From IMG/VR virus record IMGVR_UViG_3300045241_000142, positions 1 through 36,479 of that record: a DNA stretch of 36,479 bases; one strand, 5' to 3'. This DNA comes from a virus. How positions within the stretch are numbered: the first letter of the stretch is position 1; every line of letters starts with the position of its first letter. This document shows, one piece after another, positions 19,170-25,643 of the stretch. The notes below the pieces were generated by a model, which was not told where the DNA came from, ran no database searches, and worked only from the letters and a program-made list of their open reading frames with translations. The position numbers were made by a program, and so were the translations under genes.

Positions 19170-19366
19170 TTTAATAACAAGGGGACATTGACCTCATAGT
19201 CTTAGTCCCAAGATTCCATTCTATGAGGAATTAGTTATTAGGTGTCGAGGTATTATCAAGCCCTAAGTTACAACTCTCGCCACATGACCCCGCGGAAGTT
19301 GTAGCGTCCAAGACCGGACACAGGCCCGGAGCGGCACCTTCTTGCCCCTATCAGGAGGTATCGCAC
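19170..19366 (+). other. Structured leader of the Rpf-like gene
   Basis: 197 bases. TAATAAC (19172-19178) pairs with GTTATTA (19234-19240), enclosing CCTCATAG/CTATGAGG (19192-19228). A second hairpin is TACAACT/AGTTGTA (19269-19303). The right arm of the first stem contains the motif AATTAGTTATTAG. Rpf genes of actinobacteria are known to be controlled by c-di-AMP (ydaO) riboswitches; I do not see that consensus here, so this is only a structured leader. Confidence 0.5.
19229..19241 (+). repeat. AATTAGTTATTAG motif, copy 1
   Basis: 13-base motif found exactly four times to the right of 19 kb (19229, 20769, 21181, 25537), all on the + strand, mostly at gene ends. It may be a promoter element, regulator site or transcription-stop site. 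Confidence 0.6.
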
Positions 19367-19915
19367 ATGAGACTGCTCGTGACCCTCATTGCTATGCTCG
19401 TGATTGTCGCACCCTCATATTCTGCGACAGCTACACAGCTACACAAGAGAGAGCACCGGCAGATTCACTCGCTTCACCGATATGTAGGCACGGTCACTTT
19501 CTTCGAGAACCATCCTTGGTTACTCAAACACGGAGCTATGCATCATCGAAAGATCGCTCATAAAGAATTGCGTAAAGCTCATATTTGGGTTCCCATCATC
19601 AAACGTGAGCTTGCAGAAACTCGACGTGTTCTTTATCCACCTATGCAACACGTCGTGAGCGGAGTCGTATCGCATGATGCAATGTGGGAATGTATTCATA
19701 ACAAAGAGGGAGACTGGGCTACTGGCTACAATCCGGCGGGTCCATATTATGGTGGACTACAAATGACCTGGGGTTGGGGCGAGTTAAACGGCGATCCACG
19801 AAATTACTCAGCAACTGAACAAAAGCTTGCTGCTGAGCACGAATGGGCGAGAAACGGATATTCTCTCTCGTTCATGCGACATCAATGGCCGCAAACATCC
19901 TATGGATGTATTTAA
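19367..19915 (+). CDS. Secreted Rpf/transglycosylase-like cell-wall lytic protein
   Basis: 182 residues, ATG after AGGAGGTATCGCAC. Residues 1-19 look like a signal peptide (MRLLVTLIAMLVIVAPSYSA). A charged helical region rich in His/Lys follows. The C-terminal domain (about 105-182) starts MWECIHNKEGDWATGYNPAG and continues PYYGGLQMTWGWG. This fits the resuscitation-promoting-factor / transglycosylase-like domain (W..I...E.GxW...xGxYYGGLQ), with E114 as likely catalytic Glu. It would cleave peptidoglycan glycan strands outside the cell, in lysis or entry. The Cys of the usual CES motif is absent at that place; C109 and C181 may pair instead. Confidence 0.78.
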   Translation: MRLLVTLIAMLVIVAPSYSATATQLHKREHRQIHSLHRYVGTVTFFENHPWLLKHGAMHHRKIAHKELRKAHIWVPIIKRELAETRRVLYPPMQHVVSGVVSHDAMWECIHNKEGDWATGYNPAGPYYGGLQMTWGWGELNGDPRNYSATEQKLAAEHEWARNGYSLSFMRHQWPQTSYGCI

Positions 19916-19928
19916 CTGGGAGAATTGA

Positions 19929-20087
19929 ATGGCTGAACCAAAATTGCAAGTTGATCAACGACTAGATCGAATCGAACTAGCTATCGCCACAATGGCGCAA
20001 TGGCTCGTACAAGCGCAGACAGGTTTCGGTGCAAAAGATGCTGAAGGAATTGAGAAGATTCTTCGAGGAGAGACGGTAGGGAAGTAA
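19929..20087 (+). CDS. Small helical protein
   Basis: 52 residues from ATG 19929, 13 bases after the Rpf-like stop, with GGGAGAATTGA upstream. A predicted helix or short coiled coil (KLQVDQRLDRIELAIATMAQ, then WLVQAQTGFGAKDAEGI). Linked to the lysin gene by position; a lysis-related or tail-peptide role is possible but not visible in sequence. Confidence 0.55.
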   Translation: MAEPKLQVDQRLDRIELAIATMAQWLVQAQTGFGAKDAEGIEKILRGETVGK

Positions 20088-20096
20088 ATTTAGAAG

Positions 20097-20154
20097 TTCT
20101 GGAGGAAATCTGCTCACCGGGTGCTGGGATATCCAGGGTAGATTAAATCCAGAA
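20097..20154 (+). other. Three-way-junction-like RNA element
   Basis: TTCTGGA (20097-20103) pairs with TCCAGAA (20148-20154), AATCT with AGATT inside, then two small hairpins (CAC/GTG and CTGG/CCAG). The order matches a folded three-way junction of about 58 nt between two genes. No known RNA class recognised. Confidence 0.45.
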
Positions 20155-20156
20155 AA

Positions 20157-20218
20157 ACCCCGGGGGATAAATCTGTCTGAACTTTCCTGAGTTGAGTGAG
20201 GATAGATCCCCCCGGGGT
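20157..20218 (+). terminator. Long inverted repeat ACCCCGGGGGAT / ATCCCCCCGGGGT
   Basis: The arms at 20157-20168 and 20206-20218 pair around a 37-base loop; the tail ATTTTAAATCATTTT follows. A large terminator or RNA-processing site. The left arm resembles the isolated motif at 3302-3323. Confidence 0.55.
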
Positions 20219-20248
20219 ATTTTAAATCATTTTCACAGGAGGAAGCGC

Positions 20249-20506
20249 TTGAAACTCTACGAGATGATTCGTGACGAAGATGTTTCCGGAGTAAGCGGAA
20301 CTGGTCCTGTTGGTGAAATCGTCGTATTCGATACTGGATGGGTCGCTGTCAGTTTTTATGGATATACAGCAGATGTTCCAAATGTGATCGTCTACTCAAA
20401 ACTTTCAGACGCCGAGAAGATCCATGGACATGAAGGGCGTACACGTCTTATGGAAAGAAAATCTCCGGAGGAATTCGTAGGTAAAGTCGATTGGAGACCA
20501 GTCTAA
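20249..20506 (+). CDS. Small conserved phage protein (RDEDVSGVSGTG type)
   Basis: 85 residues. TTG start at 20249, seven bases after AGGAGGA; the longer frame to 20192 crosses the inverted repeat and is rejected. YEMIRDEDVSGVSGTGPVGE, then VVFDTGWVAVSF and KIHGHEGRTRL match a very widespread small actinobacterial and phage protein (R.ED..G.SG.G.V...V.F..G.V.L.W, then HG..G.T), function unknown. Confidence 0.78.
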   Translation: MKLYEMIRDEDVSGVSGTGPVGEIVVFDTGWVAVSFYGYTADVPNVIVYSKLSDAEKIHGHEGRTRLMERKSPEEFVGKVDWRPV

Positions 20507-20610
20507 TGACCGCAAGTAAAGCTGCAGCGATGATTCGCATCATGACGATCAAGAACGACAGGGACCCCCGGTTCATTGCATACGTAACCGAAAGGATCAC
20601 ACGCGGGTGA
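20506..20610 (+). CDS. Very small protein
   Basis: 34 residues from ATG 20506 overlapping the previous stop (TAATG). Helical, with KAAAMIRIMTIKNDRDPRFI. The tight overlap at both ends is its main support. Function unknown. Confidence 0.5.
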   Translation: MTASKAAAMIRIMTIKNDRDPRFIAYVTERITRG

Positions 20611-20774
20611 GTACAACTGAATGGAAAAAATTTAACTATCCATCCGGACTGACCTGCTGGCAGAAAAAATGTGAGAACTGCGACAAGGGTCTATTACTAG
20701 CGCCCGTACGATTTTGCGAAGTTTGTGAAGGATCAGGTTATATCGTGGTCTGGCAAGAAGATCGTCCAAATTAG
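20607..20774 (+). CDS. Small zinc-ribbon protein
   Basis: 55 residues, GTG overlapping the previous stop (GTGA). CENCDKG and then FCEVCEGSGY make two C-x2-C pairs in the DnaJ-like CxxCxGxG spacing, so one zinc ion is likely. The stop codon lies inside the 13-base motif at 20769. Confidence 0.65.
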   Translation: MSTTEWKKFNYPSGLTCWQKKCENCDKGLLLAPVRFCEVCEGSGYIVVWQEDRPN

Positions 20775-20781
20775 TTATTAG
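20769..20781 (+). repeat. AATTAGTTATTAG motif, copy 2
   Basis: Exact copy that contains the stop codon of the zinc-ribbon gene and lies 12 bases before the next ATG at 20794. Confidence 0.6.
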
Positions 20782-20793
20782 TCAGGAGACATC

Positions 20794-21027
20794 ATGGCGA
20801 ATGAGACTGTAAGACCGTATAGAGATCCTGTTCCAGGCCGTGGGTCGATCGAGCTTCGTAGAACCGCTGCTGGAGTATATTCTTGGGTAATCACGATCTG
20901 GACAGATGCGATCGTGACCGACAACCATCTGATCGGAATGGTCGACTCGGCGCAGCGTGTGGACGACGAACTTCGTCAGAGGTATCCGGACGCCGGTGGT
21001 GAAAAGCCTACCGAGACCAAGAAGTAA
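20794..21027 (+). CDS. Small protein, unrecognised
   Basis: 77 residues, ATG after TCAGGAGACATC. Beta-rich front (SIELRRTAAGVYSWVITIWT), then a helix (MVDSAQRVDDELRQRYPDAG). The strand-helix pattern is common among small phage proteins; function unknown. It lies at the right edge of the second AATTAGTTATTAG copy. Confidence 0.65.
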   Translation: MANETVRPYRDPVPGRGSIELRRTAAGVYSWVITIWTDAIVTDNHLIGMVDSAQRVDDELRQRYPDAGGEKPTETKK

Positions 21028-21209
21028 TGGACAACGAAGAAGCCAACACCGAGTTGGGCCTTGCGTCAAGGATTTTATCTTTTGCCCTTGTAGAAGAAGT
21101 AGCTGGCACGGACTGGAGAGACAGAGATATTACAAAGCTACAGATAGCTCTCTTCGAATATGGAAAAGCGATCAAATCCGAATTAGTTATTAGTTTGAAA
21201 GGCGACTAA
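21027..21209 (+). CDS. Small helical protein
   Basis: 60 residues from ATG 21027 overlapping the previous stop. Helical (NTELGLASRILSFALVEEVA, then ITKLQIALFEYGKAIKSELV). The third exact AATTAGTTATTAG copy is inside the coding sequence and reads E-L-V-I-S. Function unknown. Confidence 0.6.
   Translation: MDNEEANTELGLASRILSFALVEEVAGTDWRDRDITKLQIALFEYGKAIKSELVISLKGD
21181..21193 (+). repeat. AATTAGTTATTAG motif, copy 3
   Basis: Exact copy inside the end of the gene at 21027, sixteen bases before the next start codon. Confidence 0.55.
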
Positions 21210-21529
21210 TGGAGATCATCATCGGTGCCAGACAAACCGGTCGTACGAACAAGTTAATAGAACTTTGCCACGAGGCAGAGAATCGTCGAGAAATCAGCTA
21301 TATCGTTGTAAGAAATCATCAAGAAGCTTATCGAGTCTCGAAGAAAGCCGAAGAGCTCGGAATGTCTATCGCTTTTCCGATCACCTATGACGAATTCTGG
21401 CATGGTCAGTATGCTGGTCATAACATCACGAATTTTTTCATCGATAACGCAGAGCTTCTTCTCCAATTCATGTGCAAAGGTAAGTCGAAGATAGCTGCCA
21501 TAACAATAACGAGAGAATCCGATATTTAG
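21209..21529 (+). CDS. P-loop NTPase-like protein with an Arg-type Walker A
   Basis: 106 residues. IIIGARQTGRTNKLIELC resembles a phage P-loop (G..xTGK[TS]) with Arg in place of the usual Lys, and ITNFFIDNAELLL looks like a Walker B strand ending in Asp. Similar small GxxxTGRT proteins exist in actinophages. Whether it binds nucleotide is open because of the Lys-to-Arg change. It may cooperate with the SNF2-type helicase at 23024. Confidence 0.6.
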   Translation: MEIIIGARQTGRTNKLIELCHEAENRREISYIVVRNHQEAYRVSKKAEELGMSIAFPITYDEFWHGQYAGHNITNFFIDNAELLLQFMCKGKSKIAAITITRESDI

Positions 21530-21536
21530 GAGAGAT

Positions 21537-21857
21537 ATGGGCCGTATCGAAGTGCAAGGAATCGTTGCTCAGACAGATGGTATGCCTTGGGTACAATTCC
21601 GGCAGCTGGACGACGAAGGGAAGCTCGAGGCACGCTTTCAACTCACCCCGGAAGAATCCCGAGAATTAGCTATTAACATCATCGGTGCCTCGATGAATGC
21701 GATCTATGACGCGGCTATCGTCACTTGGGCAAAAGAAGTGGATCCAGAGGGCTACCAGGAGATGGCTGCAAAGATGCTAACCTTGATTCGACAGCATCGT
21801 GCAGATATGTGGGGACTTCCAGACCAACCGGAAGATTGGAGGACTGAACCTGAATGA
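21537..21857 (+). CDS. Small conserved-looking protein
   Basis: 106 residues, ATG after AGGAGAGAT. The front has IEVQGIVAQTDGMPWVQFRQ, a beta-sheet pattern, and the back is helical (LAINIIGASMNAIYDAAIVT, then AAKMLTLIRQHRADMWG). This two-part plan is widespread in actinophages (Q-[IL]..E..REL....EAS.NA..DAA), function unknown. Overlaps the next gene by four bases. Confidence 0.72.
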   Translation: MGRIEVQGIVAQTDGMPWVQFRQLDDEGKLEARFQLTPEESRELAINIIGASMNAIYDAAIVTWAKEVDPEGYQEMAAKMLTLIRQHRADMWGLPDQPEDWRTEPE

Positions 21858-22126
21858 GCTTGTTCAAACGCAAACCCAGGAATTGGTCGGAGATTGCTGT
21901 CGACCCTCATACTCCTTACATGATCGGCCGTCTGTTGGGTGCGAACGAGATGGCGATAATCGTCTTGTCACAAGAAGATAATCAAGCGGCAAAGAACGTG
22001 TCTCAAGTCCTCGATAGAATTCAAGACTATTTCATCGAAGAGGGAACGATGATGGTTCCGGCAAAAGATCGTCAAGGATGGTCCTCGGAGTCGAACACGG
22101 TTGTGAAGCAGGAACAACGGGGATGA
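21854..22126 (+). CDS. Small helical protein, unrecognised
   Basis: 90 residues, ATG overlapping the previous stop (ATGA). LGANEMAIIVLSQEDNQAAK and NVSQVLDRIQDYFIEEGTMM form a helical core. A glycine and Ser/Gln-rich tail follows. Function unknown. Confidence 0.6.
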   Translation: MSLFKRKPRNWSEIAVDPHTPYMIGRLLGANEMAIIVLSQEDNQAAKNVSQVLDRIQDYFIEEGTMMVPAKDRQGWSSESNTVVKQEQRG

Positions 22127-22130
22127 GCCA

Positions 22131-22295
22131 ATGTCTAAGAAGAGTATTACAATCATAGAGTTGATTCCGAATTGGCCGAACGTACGCTGCGATAACTGCC
22201 GTAGAGTATCGACCATAGAACCGAATACTCCAATGGATCCATGGAGTTGCCCACTTTGCAAATATGATCATTTTTCGACATCGATGGGAAAATAA
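22131..22295 (+). CDS. Small zinc-ribbon protein
   Basis: 54 residues from ATG 22131. RCDNCRRV and then WSCPLCKYDH form two C-x2-C pairs, a typical zinc ribbon. The stop overlaps the next gene start (TAATG). Function unknown. Confidence 0.65.
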   Translation: MSKKSITIIELIPNWPNVRCDNCRRVSTIEPNTPMDPWSCPLCKYDHFSTSMGK

Positions 22296-22567
22296 TGGAG
22301 TGGCAGGAATACAGGCCTTCCAATCGACCACCAAAACCTGGATATTATCTGATTACTTGGGTTACTAAAGAATCAAAAGTAGTAGACAGAATTCGTATAT
22401 CTGGTAGACGTTGGGTCTCGGAGGCATGGTACAACCCAGACGCGATTGTGCCTTGGTGGTGGAGTCGGAGATATACGGGAATGCCACATCTAGGGATAGA
22501 GATGGCAATTAGACATGAAATACTCGCTTGGATGGAGTTACCCAAGCCGTACAAAGGGGACTCATGA
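22295..22567 (+). CDS. DUF551-like small protein
   Basis: 90 residues. WQEYRPSNRPPKPGYYLITW and then WYNPDAIVPWWWSRRYTGMP, with HEILAWMELPKPYK near the C-terminus, fit the DUF551 pattern (W...x-PP..G.YL[IV]T..., then [IV][ILV]AW..LP.PY). Widespread in phages; function unknown. Confidence 0.7.
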   Translation: MEWQEYRPSNRPPKPGYYLITWVTKESKVVDRIRISGRRWVSEAWYNPDAIVPWWWSRRYTGMPHLGIEMAIRHEILAWMELPKPYKGDS

Positions 22568-22803
22568 TGTTGAGTGATGCTCAGAAGATCAGAGATGGAT
22601 ATTTGTTCGGACTGGGTATCGCTCATGTCATGGCTGAAGTTGATGTCGAGGAAAAGAAAATGCTTCTCTCCAAAGCCAGGGATAAGGAAATCGATATCTC
22701 CTGGGCTCAATCCGAGCTCGATGAAGCGATTCTCACTTTGCGGGTTGTTGGTATAATTATGGAAAGAGCCGGTAAAGGTTTGACACCATACAGGGAGTCA
22801 TAG
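22564..22803 (+). CDS. Small helical protein, unrecognised
   Basis: 79 residues. ATG at 22564 (or 22567) is chosen because GGGGACTC precedes it and a longer frame upstream lies inside the DUF551-like gene. Helical with alternating charge (LFGLGIAHVMAEVDVEEKKM, then SELDEAILTLRVVGIIMERA). Function unknown. Confidence 0.62.
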   Translation: MMLSDAQKIRDGYLFGLGIAHVMAEVDVEEKKMLLSKARDKEIDISWAQSELDEAILTLRVVGIIMERAGKGLTPYRES

Positions 22804-22804
22804 C

Positions 22805-23023
22805 TTGTTCATAGCCACGTCAATGGAAGGAAAGAGAAATACTCTCGTTATAGGTCTTGAGCAAGATAACATAAAACAACTCCTCAACGACCGGCCGATA
22901 AAAAAGGATTTCAGTACGGATATTCCACCAGGGTCAGGTCTGGAAGATTGGGATCTCATAATCCTGGGCCCTGAAGATCTCGTACGTTTTGTAGCCCACT
23001 ATGGACTCAAGGTAGATACTTAA
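22805..23023 (+). CDS. Small conserved-looking protein
   Basis: 72 residues. TTG start at 22805 with GGGAG upstream. NTLVIGLEQDNIKQLLNDRP and then DWDLIILGPEDLVRFV match a small actinophage family ([LV]V[IL]GLE.xNI..L..g.pI, then [DV]LII.gp.d..) of unknown function. It ends directly before the helicase gene. Confidence 0.65.
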   Translation: MFIATSMEGKRNTLVIGLEQDNIKQLLNDRPIKKDFSTDIPPGSGLEDWDLIILGPEDLVRFVAHYGLKVDT

Positions 23024-24226
23024 ATGGAGATGATATCCCACCAGTTGAGGATGCTTAATCTTGAACCTCATCAAGAGAAAGCGTTGAGCGAACTAGCCAA
23101 CGGTAAGATATTGTGGGGTGGAGTAGGAAGTGGTAAGTCTCGAGTTGCTGTTGCTTACTATGTCCAGAATCTTCATGACATTGATATTTATGTAATAACT
23201 ACAGCGAAGAAACGAGATTCCCTCGACTGGAACAAGGAGTTCGCACGAGTCGCTGTCGGTGAGCATGCGGATGCAACTTCACGTGGTATTCTTACTGTCG
23301 ACAGCTGGAACAATATAGACAAGTACAAGGACGTAGAAGACGCCTTCTTCATCTTCGACGAGCAAAGGCTGGTAGGTAGTGGAATATGGGTGCGGTCATT
23401 TCTCCAAATCGCGAAGACGAACCACTGGATCTTGCTCAGCGCGACCCCAGGGGATACGTGGATGGACTATATTCCCGTGTTCATCGCAAACGGCTTTTAC
23501 AAGAACCGTACAGAGTTCAAGCGTGAGCATGTGGTGTACAAACCGTTCTCCAAGTTCCCCAAAGTAGATCGATATTTGGCTACTGATCGTCTGAACAAGC
23601 TGAAGAACCGGATACTGGTTCACATGCCGTACCCGAAATTGACAGTAAGACATTCTTTTACCAGATACGTCGACTACAACGAAGAGCTCGTGCAAAGCGT
23701 GATCAAGAACCGTTGGCATATTTACCAAAACAGGCCAATAAGAGATATCGCTGAGTTGTTCCAGGTCCTGAGAAAGATCATCAACAGCGATCCGAGCCGC
23801 GTCCGTACGATTCAGGAACTGCTCGAGGAACATCCGAAACAGGTCATATTCTACAACTTCGACTACGAGCTGGAAATTCTGCGCAATCTCGGTAAAGAAG
23901 TCGAGGTAGCGGAGTGGAATGGACATAAACACGAGGATATTCCCAGAAGTGGCGACAGTTGGGTCTATTTGGTTCAGTATGTCGCAGGATCCGAGAGCTG
24001 GAACTGCACAGAGACCGATACTATCCTCTTCTACTCTCTGACATATTCGTACAAGAACTGGATGCAAGCGCACGGACGAATCGACAGAATGGATACTCCG
24101 TTCACAGATCTGTACTATTACATTCTAAGAAGTAAGAGTGTAGTTGACAGGGCAATCTGGAGAAATTTGAGTGCAAAAAAGAACTTCAACGCCGCTAATT
24201 TCCCCCTCGAGATGCTCCAAAACTGA
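23024..24226 (+). CDS. SNF2/DEAD-type helicase
   Basis: 400 residues, ATG immediately after the previous stop. Motif I (Walker A) is GGVGSGKS (32-39), motif II is DEQR (112-115), motif III is SATPG (139-143), and motif VI is [10 protein letters not shown] (348-357). The layout matches SNF2-like / DEAD-type phage helicases, two RecA-like folds with a compact inter-domain insert (around 160-260). It would act as an ATP-driven DNA translocase near the putative origin. Length and motif spacing are normal for phage members; the DEQR form of motif II is less usual than DEAH. Confidence 0.82.
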   Translation: MEMISHQLRMLNLEPHQEKALSELANGKILWGGVGSGKSRVAVAYYVQNLHDIDIYVITTAKKRDSLDWNKEFARVAVGEHADATSRGILTVDSWNNIDKYKDVEDAFFIFDEQRLVGSGIWVRSFLQIAKTNHWILLSATPGDTWMDYIPVFIANGFYKNRTEFKREHVVYKPFSKFPKVDRYLATDRLNKLKNRILVHMPYPKLTVRHSFTRYVDYNEELVQSVIKNRWHIYQNRPIRDIAELFQVLRKIINSDPSRVRTIQELLEEHPKQVIFYNFDYELEILRNLGKEVEVAEWNGHKHEDIPRSGDSWVYLVQYVAGSESWNCTETDTILFYSLTYSYKNWMQAHGRIDRMDTPFTDLYYYILRSKSVVDRAIWRNLSAKKNFNAANFPLEMLQN

Positions 24227-24230
24227 CCAA

Positions 24231-24254
24231 CAAAAATCTTGGCAAAAATCTTGG
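24231..24254 (+). repeat. Tandem 12-bp iterons CAAAAATCTTGG
   Basis: Two exact head-to-tail copies. A third exact copy lies at 24641-24652; inverted near copies are at 24396 and 24525. Confidence 0.8.
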
Positions 24255-24602
24255 CAAATGGGGTAATAGCTGAAAAGGGGCAAAAATGAGGGTAAAAACA
24301 AGGTCGGAAAAGTGTCAAAACGTGATTTTTTAGACCGATTTCGACCATGGATTTTTTAGTCAATTTTAGGCACTTATTAGATATTAGTCAATTTGCCAAG
24401 ATTTTTCTTTGGCAAAATTTTTGGCTATTTTTTCTCTTCAAGGCGATGAAAATGAATTCTTTTTACCTGCAAATCAGCACTTTCTCAAAGTTCTCTTTTC
24501 ATCATCGATTTAGTTATTACGCGGCCAAGATTTTTTCCAAAAAGTTTTTTATATTGTGCTAATTCCTTACTGTACGCGTAACTTGTTTACAAAATAGACA
24601 AC

Positions 24603-24668
24603 ATTAGATATTAGTCGTTCTATACAAAAAAGTTTTTGCCCAAAAATCTTGGCAACTTAATATCTAAT
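24603..24668 (+). repeat. ATTAGATATTAGTC repeat and inverted partner
   Basis: ATTAGATATTAGTC at 24603-24616 (exact second copy at 24376-24389) and CTTAATATCTAAT at 24656-24668 could fold around an iteron copy. Related to the AATTAGTTATTAG motif. Confidence 0.5.
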
Positions 24669-24732
24669 CACCATCACCATCTTCCGCAAGGCCGCGCGCT
24701 TTTCCCAAGGGCTTTTTAAAGTTTGGAGAAAT

Positions 24733-25251
24733 GTGGAACAGATGACCCTTTTTGAGCATGAAGAGTGGCGAGTTATAGAACAATTCCCTGATTACAGCGT
24801 CAGCAATCATGGGAGGATTCGCTCTGACAAATTCGATAGGATCATGGTACTTTCTGAGAATCAGTTTGGGGTAGTGCAGGTAGGTCTTATGCGAGACGGT
24901 AGGCAAAAACATCGATCTGTACCACTTTTGGTCGCCAAAGCCTTTCTAGGCCCTCCTGAGCCTCCGTTTGATACACCCATTAACCTAGATGGGGATAGGC
25001 ATAACAACGCCTTAGAGAACCTTACATGGCGTCCTAGATGGTTTGCTATCCGATACAACCAGCAGTTCCGATACCCTCGTCAATACACAATCGAGGAACC
25101 AATTGTCGATCTCAAGACCGGTGATGTCAGCGAAAACTCCTTTGAGTGTGCTAAGAAATACGGTTTACTCGAGGAGGATCTTATTTTTTCTATCGAACAT
25201 CGCACTTACGTGTGGCCTACTTATCAAGAATTCGGAATTTTGGAGGACTAA
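24733..25251 (+). CDS. NUMOD4/HNH-type endonuclease-like protein, possibly inactive
   Basis: 172 residues. GTG at 24733 with TTTGGAG five bases upstream; ATG at 24742 is in frame but too far from it. EWRVIEQFPDYSVSNHGRIR is a NUMOD4 motif found in HNH homing endonucleases. The HNH region (LVAKAFLG, then PINLDGDRHNNALENLTWRP) has the usual DGD..NN.LENL.W core. The His that normally precedes it (x-NHxDGD) is Leu, so the general base is missing in this copy. It may be an inactive relative or use another residue. The gene sits alone next to the putative origin, like a homing element. Confidence 0.7.
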   Translation: MEQMTLFEHEEWRVIEQFPDYSVSNHGRIRSDKFDRIMVLSENQFGVVQVGLMRDGRQKHRSVPLLVAKAFLGPPEPPFDTPINLDGDRHNNALENLTWRPRWFAIRYNQQFRYPRQYTIEEPIVDLKTGDVSENSFECAKKYGLLEEDLIFSIEHRTYVWPTYQEFGILED

Positions 25252-25255
25252 GATA

Positions 25256-25495
25256 ATGAAATCGAATTTGAAGATGGCTGATCACGCTTTAATTGAAGAT
25301 CAGCAGGCGATCGAGGTTTGGTACGAAGGAAGATTAGTAGCCGCTGTGTACGGAGCGGATGGCCCAGGAGTCAGAGTCATTAGCAAATATCCATATGACG
25401 TCGTTCGAAGTGGGATAGACGAAATACTGAATGTCGTTGAAGTTCGGATAGAGATCGAACGTGAACCAATTGGCGAAAACCTACACGAAAGGTAG
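25256..25495 (+). CDS. Small protein, unrecognised
   Basis: 79 residues from ATG 25256. KMADHALIEDQQAIEVWYEG, then LVAAVYGADGPGVRVISKYP and a Val/Glu-rich end. The VWY.GRLV..VYGADGPGVR[VI]IS[KR] pattern is a widespread small phage and bacterial motif, function unknown. Confidence 0.62.
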   Translation: MKSNLKMADHALIEDQQAIEVWYEGRLVAAVYGADGPGVRVISKYPYDVVRSGIDEILNVVEVRIEIEREPIGENLHER

Positions 25496-25536
25496 GAAGA
25501 ACCTCGCAAAATTTAAACAATAGGGGTAGAAAAACT

Positions 25537-25549
25537 AATTAGTTATTAG
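25537..25549 (+). repeat. AATTAGTTATTAG motif, copy 4
   Basis: Exact copy in the 148-base gap between the gene at 25256 and the fibre gene cluster; the gap also contains TACAAT and TATAAC segments that could belong to a promoter. Confidence 0.6.
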
Positions 25550-25643
25550 ATAGTGCTACAATCGCGGATTATAACAGAAGGAATAGAATGCGCATCTCTT
25601 ATTTTTTTGTATTTATTGATTCGCAAGTAGTGAAAGGAGGATA

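Larger units (their letters stand above)
24227..24732 (+). other. A+T-rich iteron region, replication-origin candidate
   Basis: 506 bases without a real gene. The 12-base repeat CAAAAATCTTGG occurs exactly at 24231-24242, 24243-24254 (tandem) and 24641-24652. Inverted near copies lie at 24396-24407 and 24525-24536, and a degenerate one at 24413-24424. ATTAGATATTAGTC occurs exactly at 24376-24389 and 24603-24616, and CTTAATATCTAAT lies inverted at 24656-24668. A+T-rich blocks between them could unwind easily. Its position after a helicase gene, and the clustering of repeats, fit an origin or major control region. Confidence 0.6.

Noticed and set aside
19170-19366. ydaO (c-di-AMP) riboswitch upstream of the Rpf-like gene
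   Set aside because: The expected conserved blocks are not visible by eye; only generic hairpins are seen. A covariance-model search would decide.
24347-24562. 71-residue Phe-rich frame in the iteron region
   Set aside because: Composition follows A+T-rich DNA, there is no ribosome site, and it spans the repeats.
25550-25600. CGCGG followed by TATAAC, resembling the promoter family
   Set aside because: The spacing is 2 bases instead of 13 and the AC element is absent, so it is not a family member; some other promoter here is possible.
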